Assembly: GCF_900100695.1 (NCBI RefSeq) | Contig: NZ_FNCF01000002.1 | Coordinates: 62,001-126,000, forward strand | Length of the DNA stretch: 64,000 nucleotides | Source: Klenkia brasiliensis | Lineage (GTDB): Bacteria > Actinomycetota > Actinomycetes > Mycobacteriales > Geodermatophilaceae | Direction: 5' to 3' | Shown here: positions 1 through 8,691 of the stretch, in pieces | Layout of the letters: each line of letters begins with the position of its first letter | Numbering within the stretch: the stretch's first letter is position 1 | Position numbers and translations under genes: made by a program | Notes under the pieces: generated by a model | What the model was told of the DNA's origin: nothing | The model's input: only the letters and a program-made list of their open reading frames with translations | The model's database searches: none

Positions 1-1
1 G

Positions 2-88
2 GGCCGCGGCGGCGTGCGCTGCCGGCCGCTGTCCGACGGCGTCCTCCGGCTGGGGCCGACCACCCTGGAGGTCGACCCCGCCGGGTGA
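2..88 (+). CDS. 3' end of an unidentified gene (cut by window edge)
   Basis: An open frame enters from the left edge and stops at TGA 86-88. Only 28 residues are visible, ending in LEVDPAG, which is too little to assign a family. It runs in the same direction as the MoxR-VWA gene that begins 30 bases later, so it may be the preceding gene of that operon. Confidence 0.4.
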   Translation, partial: GRGGVRCRPLSDGVLRLGPTTLEVDPAG

Positions 89-118
89 CCGGCGTCACCG
101 GGCAGGCAGGATCCGGCC

Positions 119-1948
119 ATGGACGTCATCGGGCTGCGCCGCGAGCGCGAGGTCCTCACCGTGGCCCTGCAGACCGACCGGCACGTCGTCCTGGAGGGCC
201 CGCCGGGCACCGGCAAGTCCACCCTGCTGCGCTCGATCGCCGCCGAGGTCGGCACCGAGGTCGTCTTCGTCGAGGGCAACGCCGAGCTGACCCCGGCCCG
301 GCTGGTCGGCCAGTACGACCCCGCGGCGGTCATGGCCGAGGGCTACGTGCCCAGCAGCTTCACCGACGGTCCGCTGCTCACCGCGATGCGCGGGTCGGGG
401 CTGCTCTACCTCGAGGAGCTCAACCGGATCCCCGAGGAGACGCTGAACGTCCTCATCACGGTGCTCACCGAGGGCGAGATCGCCGTCCCCCGGCTGGGCC
501 GGGTGCGCGCGGCGGCCGGGTTCCGGCTGATCGCCGCGATGAACCCCTTCGACGCGATCGGCACCGCCCGGGTCGGGCAGGCCATCGCCGACCGGATGTG
601 CCGGGTGGTGCTGGGCTACCAGGACGCCGACGCCGAGCGCGCCATCGTCACCCAGGTGACCGCGGCCGACCCCGCGCTGGTGGCGCTGGCCGTGCAGCTG
701 GTCCGGGCGACCCGGGAGCACCGCGACCTGCGCACCGGCTCCTCGGTCCGCGGCGCCGTCGACCTGGTGCTGCTGCTGGCCGGCCTGCTGCGGGTGCGCG
801 GCGAGCAGCTGGCCGAGGGCCGGGAGACCGCCCGCGACGCCGCGCACGCCGCGCTGTCGGGCCGGGTGAAGGTCGTGGACGGCGTGGACCGCACCCCCGA
901 GGCCGTGCTCGACCAGATCCTGGACGACGTCTGGCCCGCCGACGCCCCGCCGCCCGAGCCCGACGACGCGGCGGAGGAGCAGCCGGGAAAAGCTGAGGGC
1001 CCGCAGGCGCAGCAGCCTGCGGGCCCCGACCAGGCCGCGCCGTCGCACCGTGACCGCACCCGCTCGCAGCGCGACCGGTCCACCCCGCGCGCCGAGCTCG
1101 CCCGGCAGCACGAGCAGTTCACCCAGGTCAGCCCCGAGGCCGGCGAGCTGGACGACGGCGCGTTCTCCGACCTGCTCGCCACCGACCCCGACGCCGCGGC
1201 CGCGCTGCTGGCCGACCTGGGCCGGGCCACCGACCGCGAGCTGCGGGCCGCGGCGCACCGGCTGGCCCGGCGGGTGTTCGTGCAGGTCGCCCGGGTCGGC
1301 GCCACCCGCTCCCGCGGCACCCGCCGGCTGGTCACCAACCGCCGCGCCGACGGCGACCTGGACCTCGACCGCACGCTGGACCGCTGGACCGGGGAGTGGC
1401 CGCCGGCCGCCGAGGACCTGGTCACCCGTACCTGGACCGGCCACCGCCGCGCCGCCTGCCTGGTGGTCGACGCCTCGGGCTCGATGCAGGGCCTGGGCGT
1501 GGCCATCGCCGCGGTCGCCGCCGCCGGGGTGGTGCTGGCCGCCGACGAGAAGCTCACGACCAGCGTGGTCAGCTTCGCCGGCGAGGCCACCGAGCTGCAG
1601 CCGCTGGGCCGGCCGGTGCCCCCCGAGGAGCTGGTCGGCCGGCTGGTCGCGCTGCGCGGGCACGGCATGACCGACCTCGCCGCCGCCCTGCGCGCGGCGT
1701 CCCGGCAGCTGGCCCCGGCCGTGGTCGACGAGCGGGTCGTCGTCCTGCTGTCGGACTGCCTGCACACCGCCGGGGACCCCCCGTCGTCCGCGCTGGCGGG
1801 CATCGACAGGGTGCACGTGCTGTGCCCGCTGCCCACCGAGCCCGCCGAGGCCGCGGCCCGGGCACTGGCCGCCCGGGGCGCCGGCCGGGCGGAACTGGTC
1901 CGGTCGGTGACCGAGGTGGGTCCGGCGCTGACACGTCTGCTGGGGTAG
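119..1948 (+). CDS. Fused MoxR-type AAA+ ATPase and VWA domain protein
   Basis: A 609-residue protein. The N-terminal half (about residues 1-270) is a MoxR/CoxD-like AAA+ ATPase, with Walker A GPPGTGKS at residues 27-34, Walker B ending in LEELNR, and the conserved segment AMNPFDAIGT. A charged, Ala/Pro-rich linker (about 280-340) leads to a CoxE-type VWA domain with a metal-binding DASGSM motif at 451-456. MoxR and VWA proteins usually occur as separate neighbours that act together as chaperones in cofactor insertion or complex assembly. Here both halves are one polypeptide, while a split pair lies at 20657-22597. The ATG follows an AGGCAGG-like ribosome site. A two-component system starts 4 bases after the stop, suggesting one operon. 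The client is unknown. Confidence 0.9.
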   Translation: MDVIGLRREREVLTVALQTDRHVVLEGPPGTGKSTLLRSIAAEVGTEVVFVEGNAELTPARLVGQYDPAAVMAEGYVPSSFTDGPLLTAMRGSGLLYLEELNRIPEETLNVLITVLTEGEIAVPRLGRVRAAAGFRLIAAMNPFDAIGTARVGQAIADRMCRVVLGYQDADAERAIVTQVTAADPALVALAVQLVRATREHRDLRTGSSVRGAVDLVLLLAGLLRVRGEQLAEGRETARDAAHAALSGRVKVVDGVDRTPEAVLDQILDDVWPADAPPPEPDDAAEEQPGKAEGPQAQQPAGPDQAAPSHRDRTRSQRDRSTPRAELARQHEQFTQVSPEAGELDDGAFSDLLATDPDAAAALLADLGRATDRELRAAAHRLARRVFVQVARVGATRSRGTRRLVTNRRADGDLDLDRTLDRWTGEWPPAAEDLVTRTWTGHRRAACLVVDASGSMQGLGVAIAAVAAAGVVLAADEKLTTSVVSFAGEATELQPLGRPVPPEELVGRLVALRGHGMTDLAAALRAASRQLAPAVVDERVVVLLSDCLHTAGDPPSSALAGIDRVHVLCPLPTEPAEAAARALAARGAGRAELVRSVTEVGPALTRLLG

Positions 1949-1952
1949 GGCC

Positions 1953-2660
1953 GTGACGACGGTCCTGCTGGTCGACGACGAGGCGGCGATCACCGACAAC
2001 CTGGCCCCGTTCCTGCAGCGGTCCGGCTTCGAGGTCGTGGTGGCCGGGGACGGCGACGCCGCGCTGGCCAGGGTCGCCGCCGGCCGGCCGGACCTGGTCG
2101 TGCTCGACGTGCTCATGCCCGGCCGCGACGGGCGCTCGGTGCTGCGCGAGCTGCGGCGGGGCGGCAGCACCGTGCCGATCATCCTGCTCACCCAGGTCGG
2201 GGAGTCCGTCGAGCGGGCGATGGCGCTCGAGGAGGGCGCCGACGACTACCTCAACAAGCCCTTCGACCCGCACGAGCTGGTCGCCCGCATCCGCGCGGTG
2301 CTGCGCCGCGGCACCCCCGCCGCGGGGCCCTCGCTGGCCGCCGCGCACCGGTTGCGCAGCGGGTCGCTGGTGCTCGACCGCACCTCGCAGCGGGTGCTCC
2401 GGGACGGCGCCGAGGTGGTGCTGACGCCGCGGGCCACCACGCTGCTGGCCTACCTGATGACCCACGCCGGGGAGACGGTGTCCCGGGAGCGGCTGCTGGA
2501 GGAGGTGTGGGGCTGGTCGTTCCACACCAGCACCCGCACCGTCGACACCCGGGTCGCCGAGCTGCGCCGCGCCGTGGAGGCCGACTCCGGCGACCCGCAG
2601 CTGGTGGTCACCGTGCCCGGCGAGGGCTACCGGTTCGCCGGCCCCGTCGAGGCGGCCTGA
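1953..2660 (+). CDS. OmpR/PhoB-family response regulator
   Basis: 235 residues: a receiver domain (about 1-120) with acidic pocket DDE at 8-10, predicted phosphoacceptor Asp52 in VVLDVLMPG and the conserved Lys in NKPF. A winged-helix DNA-binding domain (about 135-230) carries the typical TVDTRVAELRR recognition-helix segment. It starts with GTG 4 bases after the MoxR-VWA stop and overlaps the kinase start by one base (TGATG). It is therefore almost certainly the partner of that kinase. Targets are not visible from sequence. Confidence 0.95.
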   Translation: MTTVLLVDDEAAITDNLAPFLQRSGFEVVVAGDGDAALARVAAGRPDLVVLDVLMPGRDGRSVLRELRRGGSTVPIILLTQVGESVERAMALEEGADDYLNKPFDPHELVARIRAVLRRGTPAAGPSLAAAHRLRSGSLVLDRTSQRVLRDGAEVVLTPRATTLLAYLMTHAGETVSRERLLEEVWGWSFHTSTRTVDTRVAELRRAVEADSGDPQLVVTVPGEGYRFAGPVEAA

Positions 2661-3583
2661 TGCGCCGCGCGCCCCTGTGGGTGGCCGCCCTCCTGCCGCT
2701 GGCCGCCGGGGTGGTGCTCGCCGTCCTCGGCCGGGCCGGCCGGCTGCCCGGCGGGCGGTTGTTCCTCAGCGCGCTCCCCGGGGACTGGGCGCTGGCCGCC
2801 GGGGCGGCGCTGTCCCTGCTGGCCGTCGTCGGGCTCGGTGCCGCCGCGCTGCGCGACCGGACCTGGCGACGGCGGCTGGCCGAGCGGGTCGCCGAGGCCG
2901 GCCAGGACCGGCGGCTGCTGCTGTCCCGGCTGGACCACGAGCTGAAGAACCCGCTGACCGCCATGCGCGCGGCCACCGCCAACCTGGCCGCGGTCGCCGA
3001 CCCCGCGCAGGACGCCGCGGTCGGGACCATCGAGGAGCAGGTGCTGCGGCTGAGCCGGCTCACCACCGACCTGCGCAAGATCGCCGACATCGAGAGCGCG
3101 CGCATCGACCGCCGCCCGGTCGACCTGACCGACCTCATCGAGGAGATGGTCGACGTCGCCCGCGACCTGCCCGGCGCCGCCGAGCGGCAGATCTCGGTCG
3201 ACCTGCCCCGCGCGCCGTGGCCGCTGCCGCCGGTCCCCGGGGACGCCGACCTGCTCTCGCTGGCGGTGGCGAACCTGCTGGACAACGCACTGAAGTACAC
3301 CCCGCCCGGCGGCCGCGTCGAGGTCCGCGCCCGGGAGGCCGCCGGCGAGGTCGTCGTGGAGGTGGCCGACACCGGCCAGGGCATCCCGCCCGACGAGCTG
3401 CCGCAGGTGTGGGAGGAGATGTACCGCTCGCCCTCCGCCCGCGCCGTGCCCGGCAGCGGCCTCGGCCTGCCGCTGGTGCGAGCCGTCGTCGAGCGCCACG
3501 GCGGCTCCGTGCACGCCGACAGCCGCGTCGGCAGCGGCACCCTGGTCAGGTTGGCGTTGCCGTCGGCACGGCATCAGGCGTAG
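2660..3583 (+). CDS. Membrane sensor histidine kinase
   Basis: 307 residues from the ATG that overlaps the regulator stop codon. Two hydrophobic segments lie near residues 5-22 and 38-60, with only a short extracytoplasmic stretch between them, so the sensor may read the membrane or a partner protein. HisKA follows with phosphoacceptor His93 in LDHELKNP, then HATPase_c with N box NLLDNALKY, G1 DTGQGIP and G2 GSGLGLPL. No HAMP or PAS domain is evident. It is the cognate kinase of the preceding regulator. An upstream in-frame extension exists, but it overlaps the regulator gene and lacks coding character. Confidence 0.93.
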   Translation: MRRAPLWVAALLPLAAGVVLAVLGRAGRLPGGRLFLSALPGDWALAAGAALSLLAVVGLGAAALRDRTWRRRLAERVAEAGQDRRLLLSRLDHELKNPLTAMRAATANLAAVADPAQDAAVGTIEEQVLRLSRLTTDLRKIADIESARIDRRPVDLTDLIEEMVDVARDLPGAAERQISVDLPRAPWPLPPVPGDADLLSLAVANLLDNALKYTPPGGRVEVRAREAAGEVVVEVADTGQGIPPDELPQVWEEMYRSPSARAVPGSGLGLPLVRAVVERHGGSVHADSRVGSGTLVRLALPSARHQA

Positions 3584-4254
3584 GGCGTCTGCTGGATCCG
3601 GCCCATGTCGCAGACGGGGCCGGCGGTCCAGGCCACCGTCAGGCTGTCGGTCTCGTTCGGCGGGATGACGGTCAGCTCCGACGGGGTGGCCTCGCACTGG
3701 CCGGTGGTGGGCTCCGGGCCGGTGGCGACGACGGTCCAGTGCAGCTGCGCCGAGACCGAGTCGCCCGGCTGCAGGGTGGTGCGCCCGCCGCCCGAGCCGT
3801 CCTGCGCCGGGACCCGCTCCTGGGTGCTGGGCACCACGCTGCCGCCGGGGCCGACCAGGCCGAGGCCGCCGTAGCCGTAGACCGTGCAGACCTCGCCGCC
3901 GGTGTTGGTGAGCGTGAGGGTGGCGTACCGGTTGCCGGCCGCGGCGTCGCCCTCGGACAGCGAGCCCGTCAGCTCGCTGGTGTGGCAGCGGTCGGGGCCG
4001 CCGGCGGTGGTGGGCTGCGGGTCGCTGGACTCCGGGGCGGCGGTGACCACGGGCGCGCTGCTGGTGGTGGGTGCGGCCGCGCTGGTCGTCGCGGCCGGGG
4101 TGGTGGCCGCCGCACTGCTGGAGGTGCCGGCGATGCTGGTCGCGGCACCGGCGTCCTCGGTGCCCCCGCTGAACGAGCACGCGCTGGTGAGCACCCCCGC
4201 GGCGAGGAGCACGGGGAGGGCCAGCCGCTTCGTCGAGTTCGTCATGACCACCAT
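3574..4254 (-). CDS. Secreted lipoprotein, DUF4232-like
   Basis: 226 residues from an ATG preceded by a GGGGG ribosome site; a second ATG three codons later is also possible. The N-terminus is a lipoprotein signal with lipobox LTSAC, followed by a Ser/Thr/Ala-rich low-complexity linker (about 30-80) that probably spans the cell wall. The C-terminal globular part (about 90-226) has the DUF4232 pattern: RCHTSELTGSL near its start, LTNTGGEVCTVYGYGGL, and a second Cys pair near the end. The function of DUF4232 proteins is not known. The gene converges on the histidine kinase and overlaps its 3' end by 10 bases. Confidence 0.8.
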   Translation of the reverse strand: MVVMTNSTKRLALPVLLAAGVLTSACSFSGGTEDAGAATSIAGTSSSAAATTPAATTSAAAPTTSSAPVVTAAPESSDPQPTTAGGPDRCHTSELTGSLSEGDAAAGNRYATLTLTNTGGEVCTVYGYGGLGLVGPGGSVVPSTQERVPAQDGSGGGRTTLQPGDSVSAQLHWTVVATGPEPTTGQCEATPSELTVIPPNETDSLTVAWTAGPVCDMGRIQQTPYA

Positions 4255-4345
4255 GTTGCCCCCTGCAACCACGGCTCCCACCTGCGCGGACGTCACCATC
4301 CGGGGGACCGGTGTCACCGTTCCGTGACACCCGGCCCCGGACGCA

Positions 4346-4383
4346 CGACGGCCCCGGACGCCAGCACGCGTCCGGGGCCGTCG
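4346..4383 (-). terminator. Strong hairpin after the GlsB-type gene
   Basis: A perfect 15-bp inverted repeat (4346-4360 with 4369-4383, loop of 8) follows the stop of the minus-strand gene at 4395 and precedes the lipoprotein promoter. It has no long T run, as is usual in very high-G+C genomes. Confidence 0.75.
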
Positions 4384-4394
4384 GGCTCAGGGGG

Positions 4395-4661
4395 TCAGCG
4401 ACGGACGGCCTTGCGCCCGGTGACCGACTCGGCGACACCGATCAGCAGCACCGCGGCGACGATGGCCACGATCGCGCCCAGGACGTTCAGCTCGGTGAAG
4501 CTGCCGGTGCCCAGGGCGGACGCGACGACGCCGCCGATCAGCGAGCCGACGACGCCGAGGCCGAGGGTCGCGAGGATCGAGAGGTTCTGCTTGCCGGGCT
4601 TGATCAGCCGGGCGACGGCGCCGACGACCAACCCGAAGACCAGGAAGCCGATGATGCCCAT
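4395..4661 (-). CDS. GlsB/YeaQ/YmgE-family small membrane protein
   Basis: 88 residues starting MGIIGFLVFG. An AGGAG ribosome site upstream decides this ATG over an upstream in-frame one. Three glycine-rich transmembrane segments are visible, with the family pattern LIKPGKQ after the first and GLGVVGSLIGG in the second. Members of this family (transglycosylase-associated protein) are small inner-membrane proteins often induced by stress; their molecular role is not settled. It is monocistronic, followed by a strong hairpin. Confidence 0.9.
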   Translation of the reverse strand: MGIIGFLVFGLVVGAVARLIKPGKQNLSILATLGLGVVGSLIGGVVASALGTGSFTELNVLGAIVAIVAAVLLIGVAESVTGRKAVRR

Positions 4662-4859
4662 GGTGGTGCACTCCTGACGTGTGGCGACCGCCATTCCTCG
4701 ACGGCCGCGGGTGCACCCCAGCTACCCCCGTCCTGCGGGATCCACACACCGTGGCGCGTCTCACCCGGGCGGGTCACCGGCCCGGGGCCCGGTCAAGGGG
4801 AGCCGCTGCCCTGCCGAACCCCTCTGCGAGGACCCGCACGGGGTCCGTGTGGAGGGACC

Positions 4860-7022
4860 ATGGAGCACGGGGGAGGGCCGACGGCCCCGCCGACGTCGCG
4901 GTGGCGCGTCGTGCTGACCTTGCTGGGCACGCTGGCGGTCATCGGTCTGGAGTTCGTGCTGCTCTTCGGCGTCTACGCCCGGGCCGTCCCGGTGAGCGAG
5001 CAGCGCGCCGTCGTCGCGCAGGCCGTGGGGTCCGTGCAGGCCGGCGACACCGGCCAGCTGCCCGCCCTCGCCGACGCCCTGGCCGCCGCCGGCGCCGACG
5101 ACGTGCAGGTGCAGGTCCTGCGGTCGGCCGCCGACGCCGCACCCGAGCAGGCGCTGCCCGCCGTCACCGCGCTGACCGAGCAGCTGGCCGACCGCAGCGC
5201 CACGCTGGACGTCGAGGCCGCCCTGTCCTACGCCGCCATGCTCGTCATCGCCTCCGTGGGCTGGATGGTCTGGTTCCGCCGCCTGGTCTCCCGGCACCGC
5301 CGGCTGCAGGCCGAGGTCACCGAGCAGGCCGCGCTGGTGGCCAGCGAGGGCCGGCTGGCCAGCCTCGTGCGGCGCAGCGCCGACGTGATCGTCGTGCTGG
5401 GCACCGACGGCCGGGTCACCTACGCCACCGACTCCGCCGCCGGCATGTTCGACGCCCCGGTCACCGAGCTGATGGGCTCCCGGCTGCACGAGCGCGTGCT
5501 GGGCGGGGACGCCGAGCCGCTGGTCGCCCTGCTGGACGCCCGGCCGGACGGCGACGCCGAGGTCGGCTTCCGCCTCGCCCGCCCCGACGGCCGCACCGTG
5601 CACGTCGAGGGCACCTTCACCAACCTGCTCGACGACCCCGGCGTGGGCGGCCTCGTGCTGACCCTGCGCGACGTCACCGACCGGGTGGAGCTCGAGGGCC
5701 AGCTCACCCACCAGGCCCTGCACGACCCGCTCACCGGGCTGTCCAACCGCCGGCTGTTCGCCGACCGCCTCGACCACGCGCTGCGCCGCCGCGGCACCCG
5801 CGAGCTCACCGTCGTGCTGTGCGACCTCGACGACTTCAAGGACGTCAACGACGGCCTCGGCCACGCCGTGGGCGACCAGCTGCTGGTCGAGGTGGCCACC
5901 CGGCTGCGCACGGTGGCCCGCGAGGGCGACACCGTGGCCCGGCTCGGCGGCGACGAGTTCGCCCTGCTGCTGGAGGACACCGGCCTGGACGGCGCCCGCG
6001 AGGTGGCCGACCGGGTGCACGAGTGGCTCGCCGCGCCGGTGCTGGTCGAGGGCCACACCATCGCGGTGGGCGCCAGCGTCGGCCTGGCCGACGCCCTCGC
6101 CGAGGGCGTCACCGCCGAGGAGCTGCTGCAGCACGCCGACGTGGCGATGTACCTGGCCAAGGACGGCGGCAAGCACGGCACAGCGGTCTACGAGCCCTCC
6201 CTGCACTCCGCGGCGTTGGAGCGGCTGCAGCTGCGCGCCGACCTGGAGCGGGCCGTGGTCCAGGGCGAGCTGGTGCTGCACTTCCAGCCCACCATCACCC
6301 TGGCCGACGAGGGCGCCGTCCCCACCGTGCACGGCTTCGAGGCGCTGGTGCGCTGGCAGCACCCCGAGCGCGGGCTGGTCCCGCCGGTGCACTTCGTGCC
6401 GCTGGCCGAGGAGTCCGGCCTGATCGTGCCGATCGGCACCTGGGTGCTGCAGGAGGCCTGCCGCGCCGCGGTGACCCTGCAGCTGCCCGGCCGCGCGCCG
6501 GTCGCGATGTCGGTCAACGTCGCCGTCGCGCAGCTGACCGACCCGGGCTTCGTGCAGCTGGTCGCCGACGCCCTCGCCGACAGCGGCCTGGCCCCCCAGC
6601 AGCTGGTCCTGGAGATCACCGAGACCTCCCTGCTGGCCGGCGCCGAGGTGGTCGCCCCCCTGCTGGCGCAGCTGCGCGCCATGGGCATCCGGATCGCCAT
6701 CGACGACTTCGGCACCGGCTACAGCTCGCTGTCCTACCTGCGCGACCTCCCGGTCGACGTCCTCAAGGTGGACAAGTCCTTCGTCGACCACGTCGTCGGC
6801 GACGAGCAGGGCGCGTCCCTGGCCGAGGCGATCATCGCGATGGGCCAGTCGCTGCACCTGACCACCGTCGCCGAGGGCGTGGAGGGCCCCGAGCAGGCGG
6901 CCTGGCTGACGGCGGCCGGCGCGACCTACGGCCAGGGCTACCTGTGGTCCAAGCCCGTCCCGCTGGTCCAGGCCGTGGCGCTGCTGACCGCGCCGGTCCG
7001 GGAGGCCGCCGTCCAGGTGTGA
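4860..7022 (+). CDS. Membrane GGDEF-EAL cyclic-di-GMP protein with PAS domain
   Basis: 720 residues from an ATG with a GGAGG site 5 bases upstream. Two transmembrane helices (about 15-37 and 118-140) flank a small extracytoplasmic domain. A PAS domain (about 165-280) follows, then GGDEF (motif intact at 363-367) and EAL (motif at 494-496). An RxxD sequence (REGD) sits five residues before GGDEF, the position of the product-inhibition I-site of diguanylate cyclases. The phosphodiesterase signature DDFGTGYSSLSYL is also intact. Both making and breaking of c-di-GMP are therefore possible, and the net activity cannot be read from sequence. The neighbouring genes give no clear signal partner. Confidence 0.93.
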   Translation: MEHGGGPTAPPTSRWRVVLTLLGTLAVIGLEFVLLFGVYARAVPVSEQRAVVAQAVGSVQAGDTGQLPALADALAAAGADDVQVQVLRSAADAAPEQALPAVTALTEQLADRSATLDVEAALSYAAMLVIASVGWMVWFRRLVSRHRRLQAEVTEQAALVASEGRLASLVRRSADVIVVLGTDGRVTYATDSAAGMFDAPVTELMGSRLHERVLGGDAEPLVALLDARPDGDAEVGFRLARPDGRTVHVEGTFTNLLDDPGVGGLVLTLRDVTDRVELEGQLTHQALHDPLTGLSNRRLFADRLDHALRRRGTRELTVVLCDLDDFKDVNDGLGHAVGDQLLVEVATRLRTVAREGDTVARLGGDEFALLLEDTGLDGAREVADRVHEWLAAPVLVEGHTIAVGASVGLADALAEGVTAEELLQHADVAMYLAKDGGKHGTAVYEPSLHSAALERLQLRADLERAVVQGELVLHFQPTITLADEGAVPTVHGFEALVRWQHPERGLVPPVHFVPLAEESGLIVPIGTWVLQEACRAAVTLQLPGRAPVAMSVNVAVAQLTDPGFVQLVADALADSGLAPQQLVLEITETSLLAGAEVVAPLLAQLRAMGIRIAIDDFGTGYSSLSYLRDLPVDVLKVDKSFVDHVVGDEQGASLAEAIIAMGQSLHLTTVAEGVEGPEQAAWLTAAGATYGQGYLWSKPVPLVQAVALLTAPVREAAVQV

Positions 7023-7046
7023 CCCGGGCCGGTCCGTGGCACGGTG

Positions 7047-7063
7047 GGTGGAGCGACTCCACC
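7047..7063. promoter_or_regulatory. Inverted repeat ahead of the Asp23 operon
   Basis: GGTGGAG-CGA-CTCCACC is a 7+3+7 perfect inverted repeat ending 18 bases before the ATG of the first Asp23 gene. It could be an operator or a small leader hairpin. Confidence 0.4.
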
Positions 7064-7081
7064 GACCCCGAAGGGACCGCG

Positions 7082-7534
7082 ATGACCGAGTCCACGACCT
7101 CCCCGGCCGGCCCGACCAGCAGCTCCACCGAGCTCGTCTCCAGCCTGGGCAGGACGACCATCGCCGACGCCGTCGTCGCCAAGATCGCCGGCATGGCCGC
7201 CCGCGAGGTGCACGGCGTGCACCGGCTCGGCGGCGGCGCGGCCCGCGCCTTCGGGGCCATCCGCGAGCGGATCCCCGGCTCCGGCGGCCCGAACGTGAGC
7301 CAGGGCGTCTCGGTCGAGGTGGGGGAGACCCAGGCCGCCGTCGACATCGACGTGGTCGTCGAGTACGGCGTCGCCATCGCCGACCTGGCCGCGGGCATCC
7401 GGCGCAACGTCATCCAGAGCCTGCAGCAGATGACCGGGCTGCAGGTCGTCGAGGTCAACATCGCCGTCGACGACATCCACCTGCCCTCCGACGACACCGA
7501 GGACGCCGAGCCCGCGCCCAGCCGGGTCCAGTGA
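7082..7534 (+). CDS. Asp23/Gls24-family envelope stress protein
   Basis: 150 residues. An Asp23 core (about 15-135) is recognisable by ADAVVAKIAGMAAREVHGVH, a VEVGETQAAVDIDVVVEYG strand region and AVDDIHLP near the end. Family members associate with the membrane through the AmaP anchor and help cope with cell-envelope stress. The ATG follows GAAGGGACC. It is the first gene of an operon of seven same-strand genes, nearly all overlapping by a few bases, ending with AmaP. Confidence 0.92.
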   Translation: MTESTTSPAGPTSSSTELVSSLGRTTIADAVVAKIAGMAAREVHGVHRLGGGAARAFGAIRERIPGSGGPNVSQGVSVEVGETQAAVDIDVVVEYGVAIADLAAGIRRNVIQSLQQMTGLQVVEVNIAVDDIHLPSDDTEDAEPAPSRVQ

Positions 7535-7860
7535 CCGGCCCGGACGGCGCCCTCGTCGCCGGCGTCGACCCCCGCGTGCTCGCGGCGGCCGTGCTCGCCT
7601 GCCCGGGTGTCGTCCGGCTCTCCGGCGGACCGTTCGGCGCCGTGGGCACCTACCTCCCCGGCGAGCGGGTCACCGGCGTCGTCGTCCGGGAGGTGGCCGC
7701 AGGTGGTCCGCCGGACGTCGCGGTGCACCTGGTGTCGCGGACCGGCGTCCCGGTCGCCGAGGTGGCCGGCCAGGTGCGCACCGCGCTCGCCGCGGCGGCA
7801 CCGGGGTCGCGCGTCGACGTCCGCGTCGAGGACGTCGACACCGCGGAGGGCCGGCCGTGA
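7531..7860 (+). CDS. Small Asp23-like protein
   Basis: 109 residues. GTG start at 7531 within GTGA, overlapping the previous stop by 4 bases. The middle contains a VAVHLVSRTGVPVAEVAGQVRTAL stretch, split here as VAVHLVSRTGVPVAEVA and GQVRTAL, that resembles the second half of an Asp23 domain. The N-terminal half is shortened and contains CPGVVRLSGGPFG. Probably a degenerate or divergent Asp23 paralogue acting with its neighbours. Confidence 0.75.
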   Translation: MTGPDGALVAGVDPRVLAAAVLACPGVVRLSGGPFGAVGTYLPGERVTGVVVREVAAGGPPDVAVHLVSRTGVPVAEVAGQVRTALAAAAPGSRVDVRVEDVDTAEGRP

Positions 7861-8105
7861 CCGACGACCGGGCCCGCCGCGCCGCCGAGCGGGCCTTCGT
7901 CCGGGCGCACCACCCCGACGTGGGCGGTGACCCGCAGGTCTTCGCCGCCGGGCTCGCCGCGCTCCGCGCCGGGCGGCACCCACGTCCCGCCGAGGTCACC
8001 GCCGAGGTCACCGTGGTGGCGACCCGCCGGCTGCGGGCCGCCCGGGTGCTGCACCGCTGGCGGCGCGCCCGCCGCGACGCGCGGCGCTCCACCCGTCTCC
8101 GTTGA
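7857..8105 (+). CDS. Short basic protein with a J-domain-like HPD motif
   Basis: 82 residues. GTG start overlaps the preceding stop by 4 bases. The N-terminal 30 residues read like helices II-III of a DnaJ domain, with AFVRAHHPDVGGD carrying the HPD tripeptide. The rest is Arg-rich with no further J-domain pattern. A full J domain needs about 65-70 residues with helix IV, so this may be a minimal or decayed form. Its position inside the Asp23 operon suggests a stress-related role, possibly as a DnaK partner; that is inference. Confidence 0.6.
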   Translation: MTDDRARRAAERAFVRAHHPDVGGDPQVFAAGLAALRAGRHPRPAEVTAEVTVVATRRLRAARVLHRWRRARRDARRSTRLR

Positions 8106-8122
8106 ACCCCCAGGAGGTACGC

Positions 8123-8314
8123 ATGCGTCCCAGCACGGTCGGCCTGCTCGTCGGGATGGTGCTCGGCCTCGCCGGCGCCTTCGGCGGGTTCGGCGCCTTC
8201 GTCCTCGTCGCCGTCCTCGCCGCCCTCGGCTTCGTCGCGGGCAAGGTCGTGGAGGGCCAGCTGGACTTGTCCTCCCTCCTCGGCCCCGGCGGCCGCCGCC
8301 GCCGCGACCGGTGA
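8123..8314 (+). CDS. Small membrane protein of the Asp23 operon, DUF2273-like
   Basis: 63 residues starting MRPSTVGLLVGMV, chosen for the AGGAGG site 5 bases upstream. Two glycine-rich transmembrane segments (about 5-25 and 26-42) are followed by a basic tail GRRRRDR. Small two-helix proteins of this kind (DUF2273) are regular members of Asp23/AmaP operons and are thought to be part of the membrane anchor. It overlaps the next gene by 4 bases. Confidence 0.78.
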   Translation: MRPSTVGLLVGMVLGLAGAFGGFGAFVLVAVLAALGFVAGKVVEGQLDLSSLLGPGGRRRRDR

Positions 8315-8691
8315 CCACCTCCGCACCGCCGTTGCCCGACCCCGAGCTGCGGGGCCGGACGACGGTCGCCGACCGCGCGGTCGAACGGCTGGCGGCCGCG
8401 GCCGCCGCCGAGGTCGACCTGGCCACCGGCAGCGCCCGGCGGGTGCTGGGCCTCCCGGTCAGCGACCCCGACCGGCCGCGGGTCACCGCCCGCGTGCACG
8501 GCGACGAGGCCACCGTCGAGGTCGACCTGGCCGTGGCCTGGCCGGCGCCGGTCGGGCAGGTCGCCCGCCGGGTCCGCGCCCGGGTCGCCGAGCAGCTCGC
8601 CGACCTGGCGGGCCTGCGCGCCGTGCGCGTCGACGTGCGGGTCACCGCGCTGCCCGCGCAGCGGGCACCCGAGCGGCCGAGGGTGCGCTAG
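8311..8691 (+). CDS. Second Asp23/Gls24-family protein
   Basis: 126 residues. GTG start in GTGA overlaps the previous stop. The Asp23-like segments are TVADRAVERLAAAAAAEVD near the start, VHGDEATVEVDLAVAWPAP, and GLRAVRVDVRVTAL near the end. It is shorter than the first copy at 7082. The next gene starts immediately after the stop codon. Confidence 0.8.
   Translation: MTTSAPPLPDPELRGRTTVADRAVERLAAAAAAEVDLATGSARRVLGLPVSDPDRPRVTARVHGDEATVEVDLAVAWPAPVGQVARRVRARVAEQLADLAGLRAVRVDVRVTALPAQRAPERPRVR

Noticed and set aside
95-2191. 698-codon minus-strand open frame opposite the MoxR-VWA gene
   Set aside because: Gly/Arg/Ala-rich shadow translation typical of very high G+C; the plus strand carries full AAA+ and VWA motifs.
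4761-6857. 698-codon minus-strand frame opposite the GGDEF-EAL gene
   Set aside because: No domain pattern, composed of Gly/Val/Gln/His repeats; mirror of a real gene.
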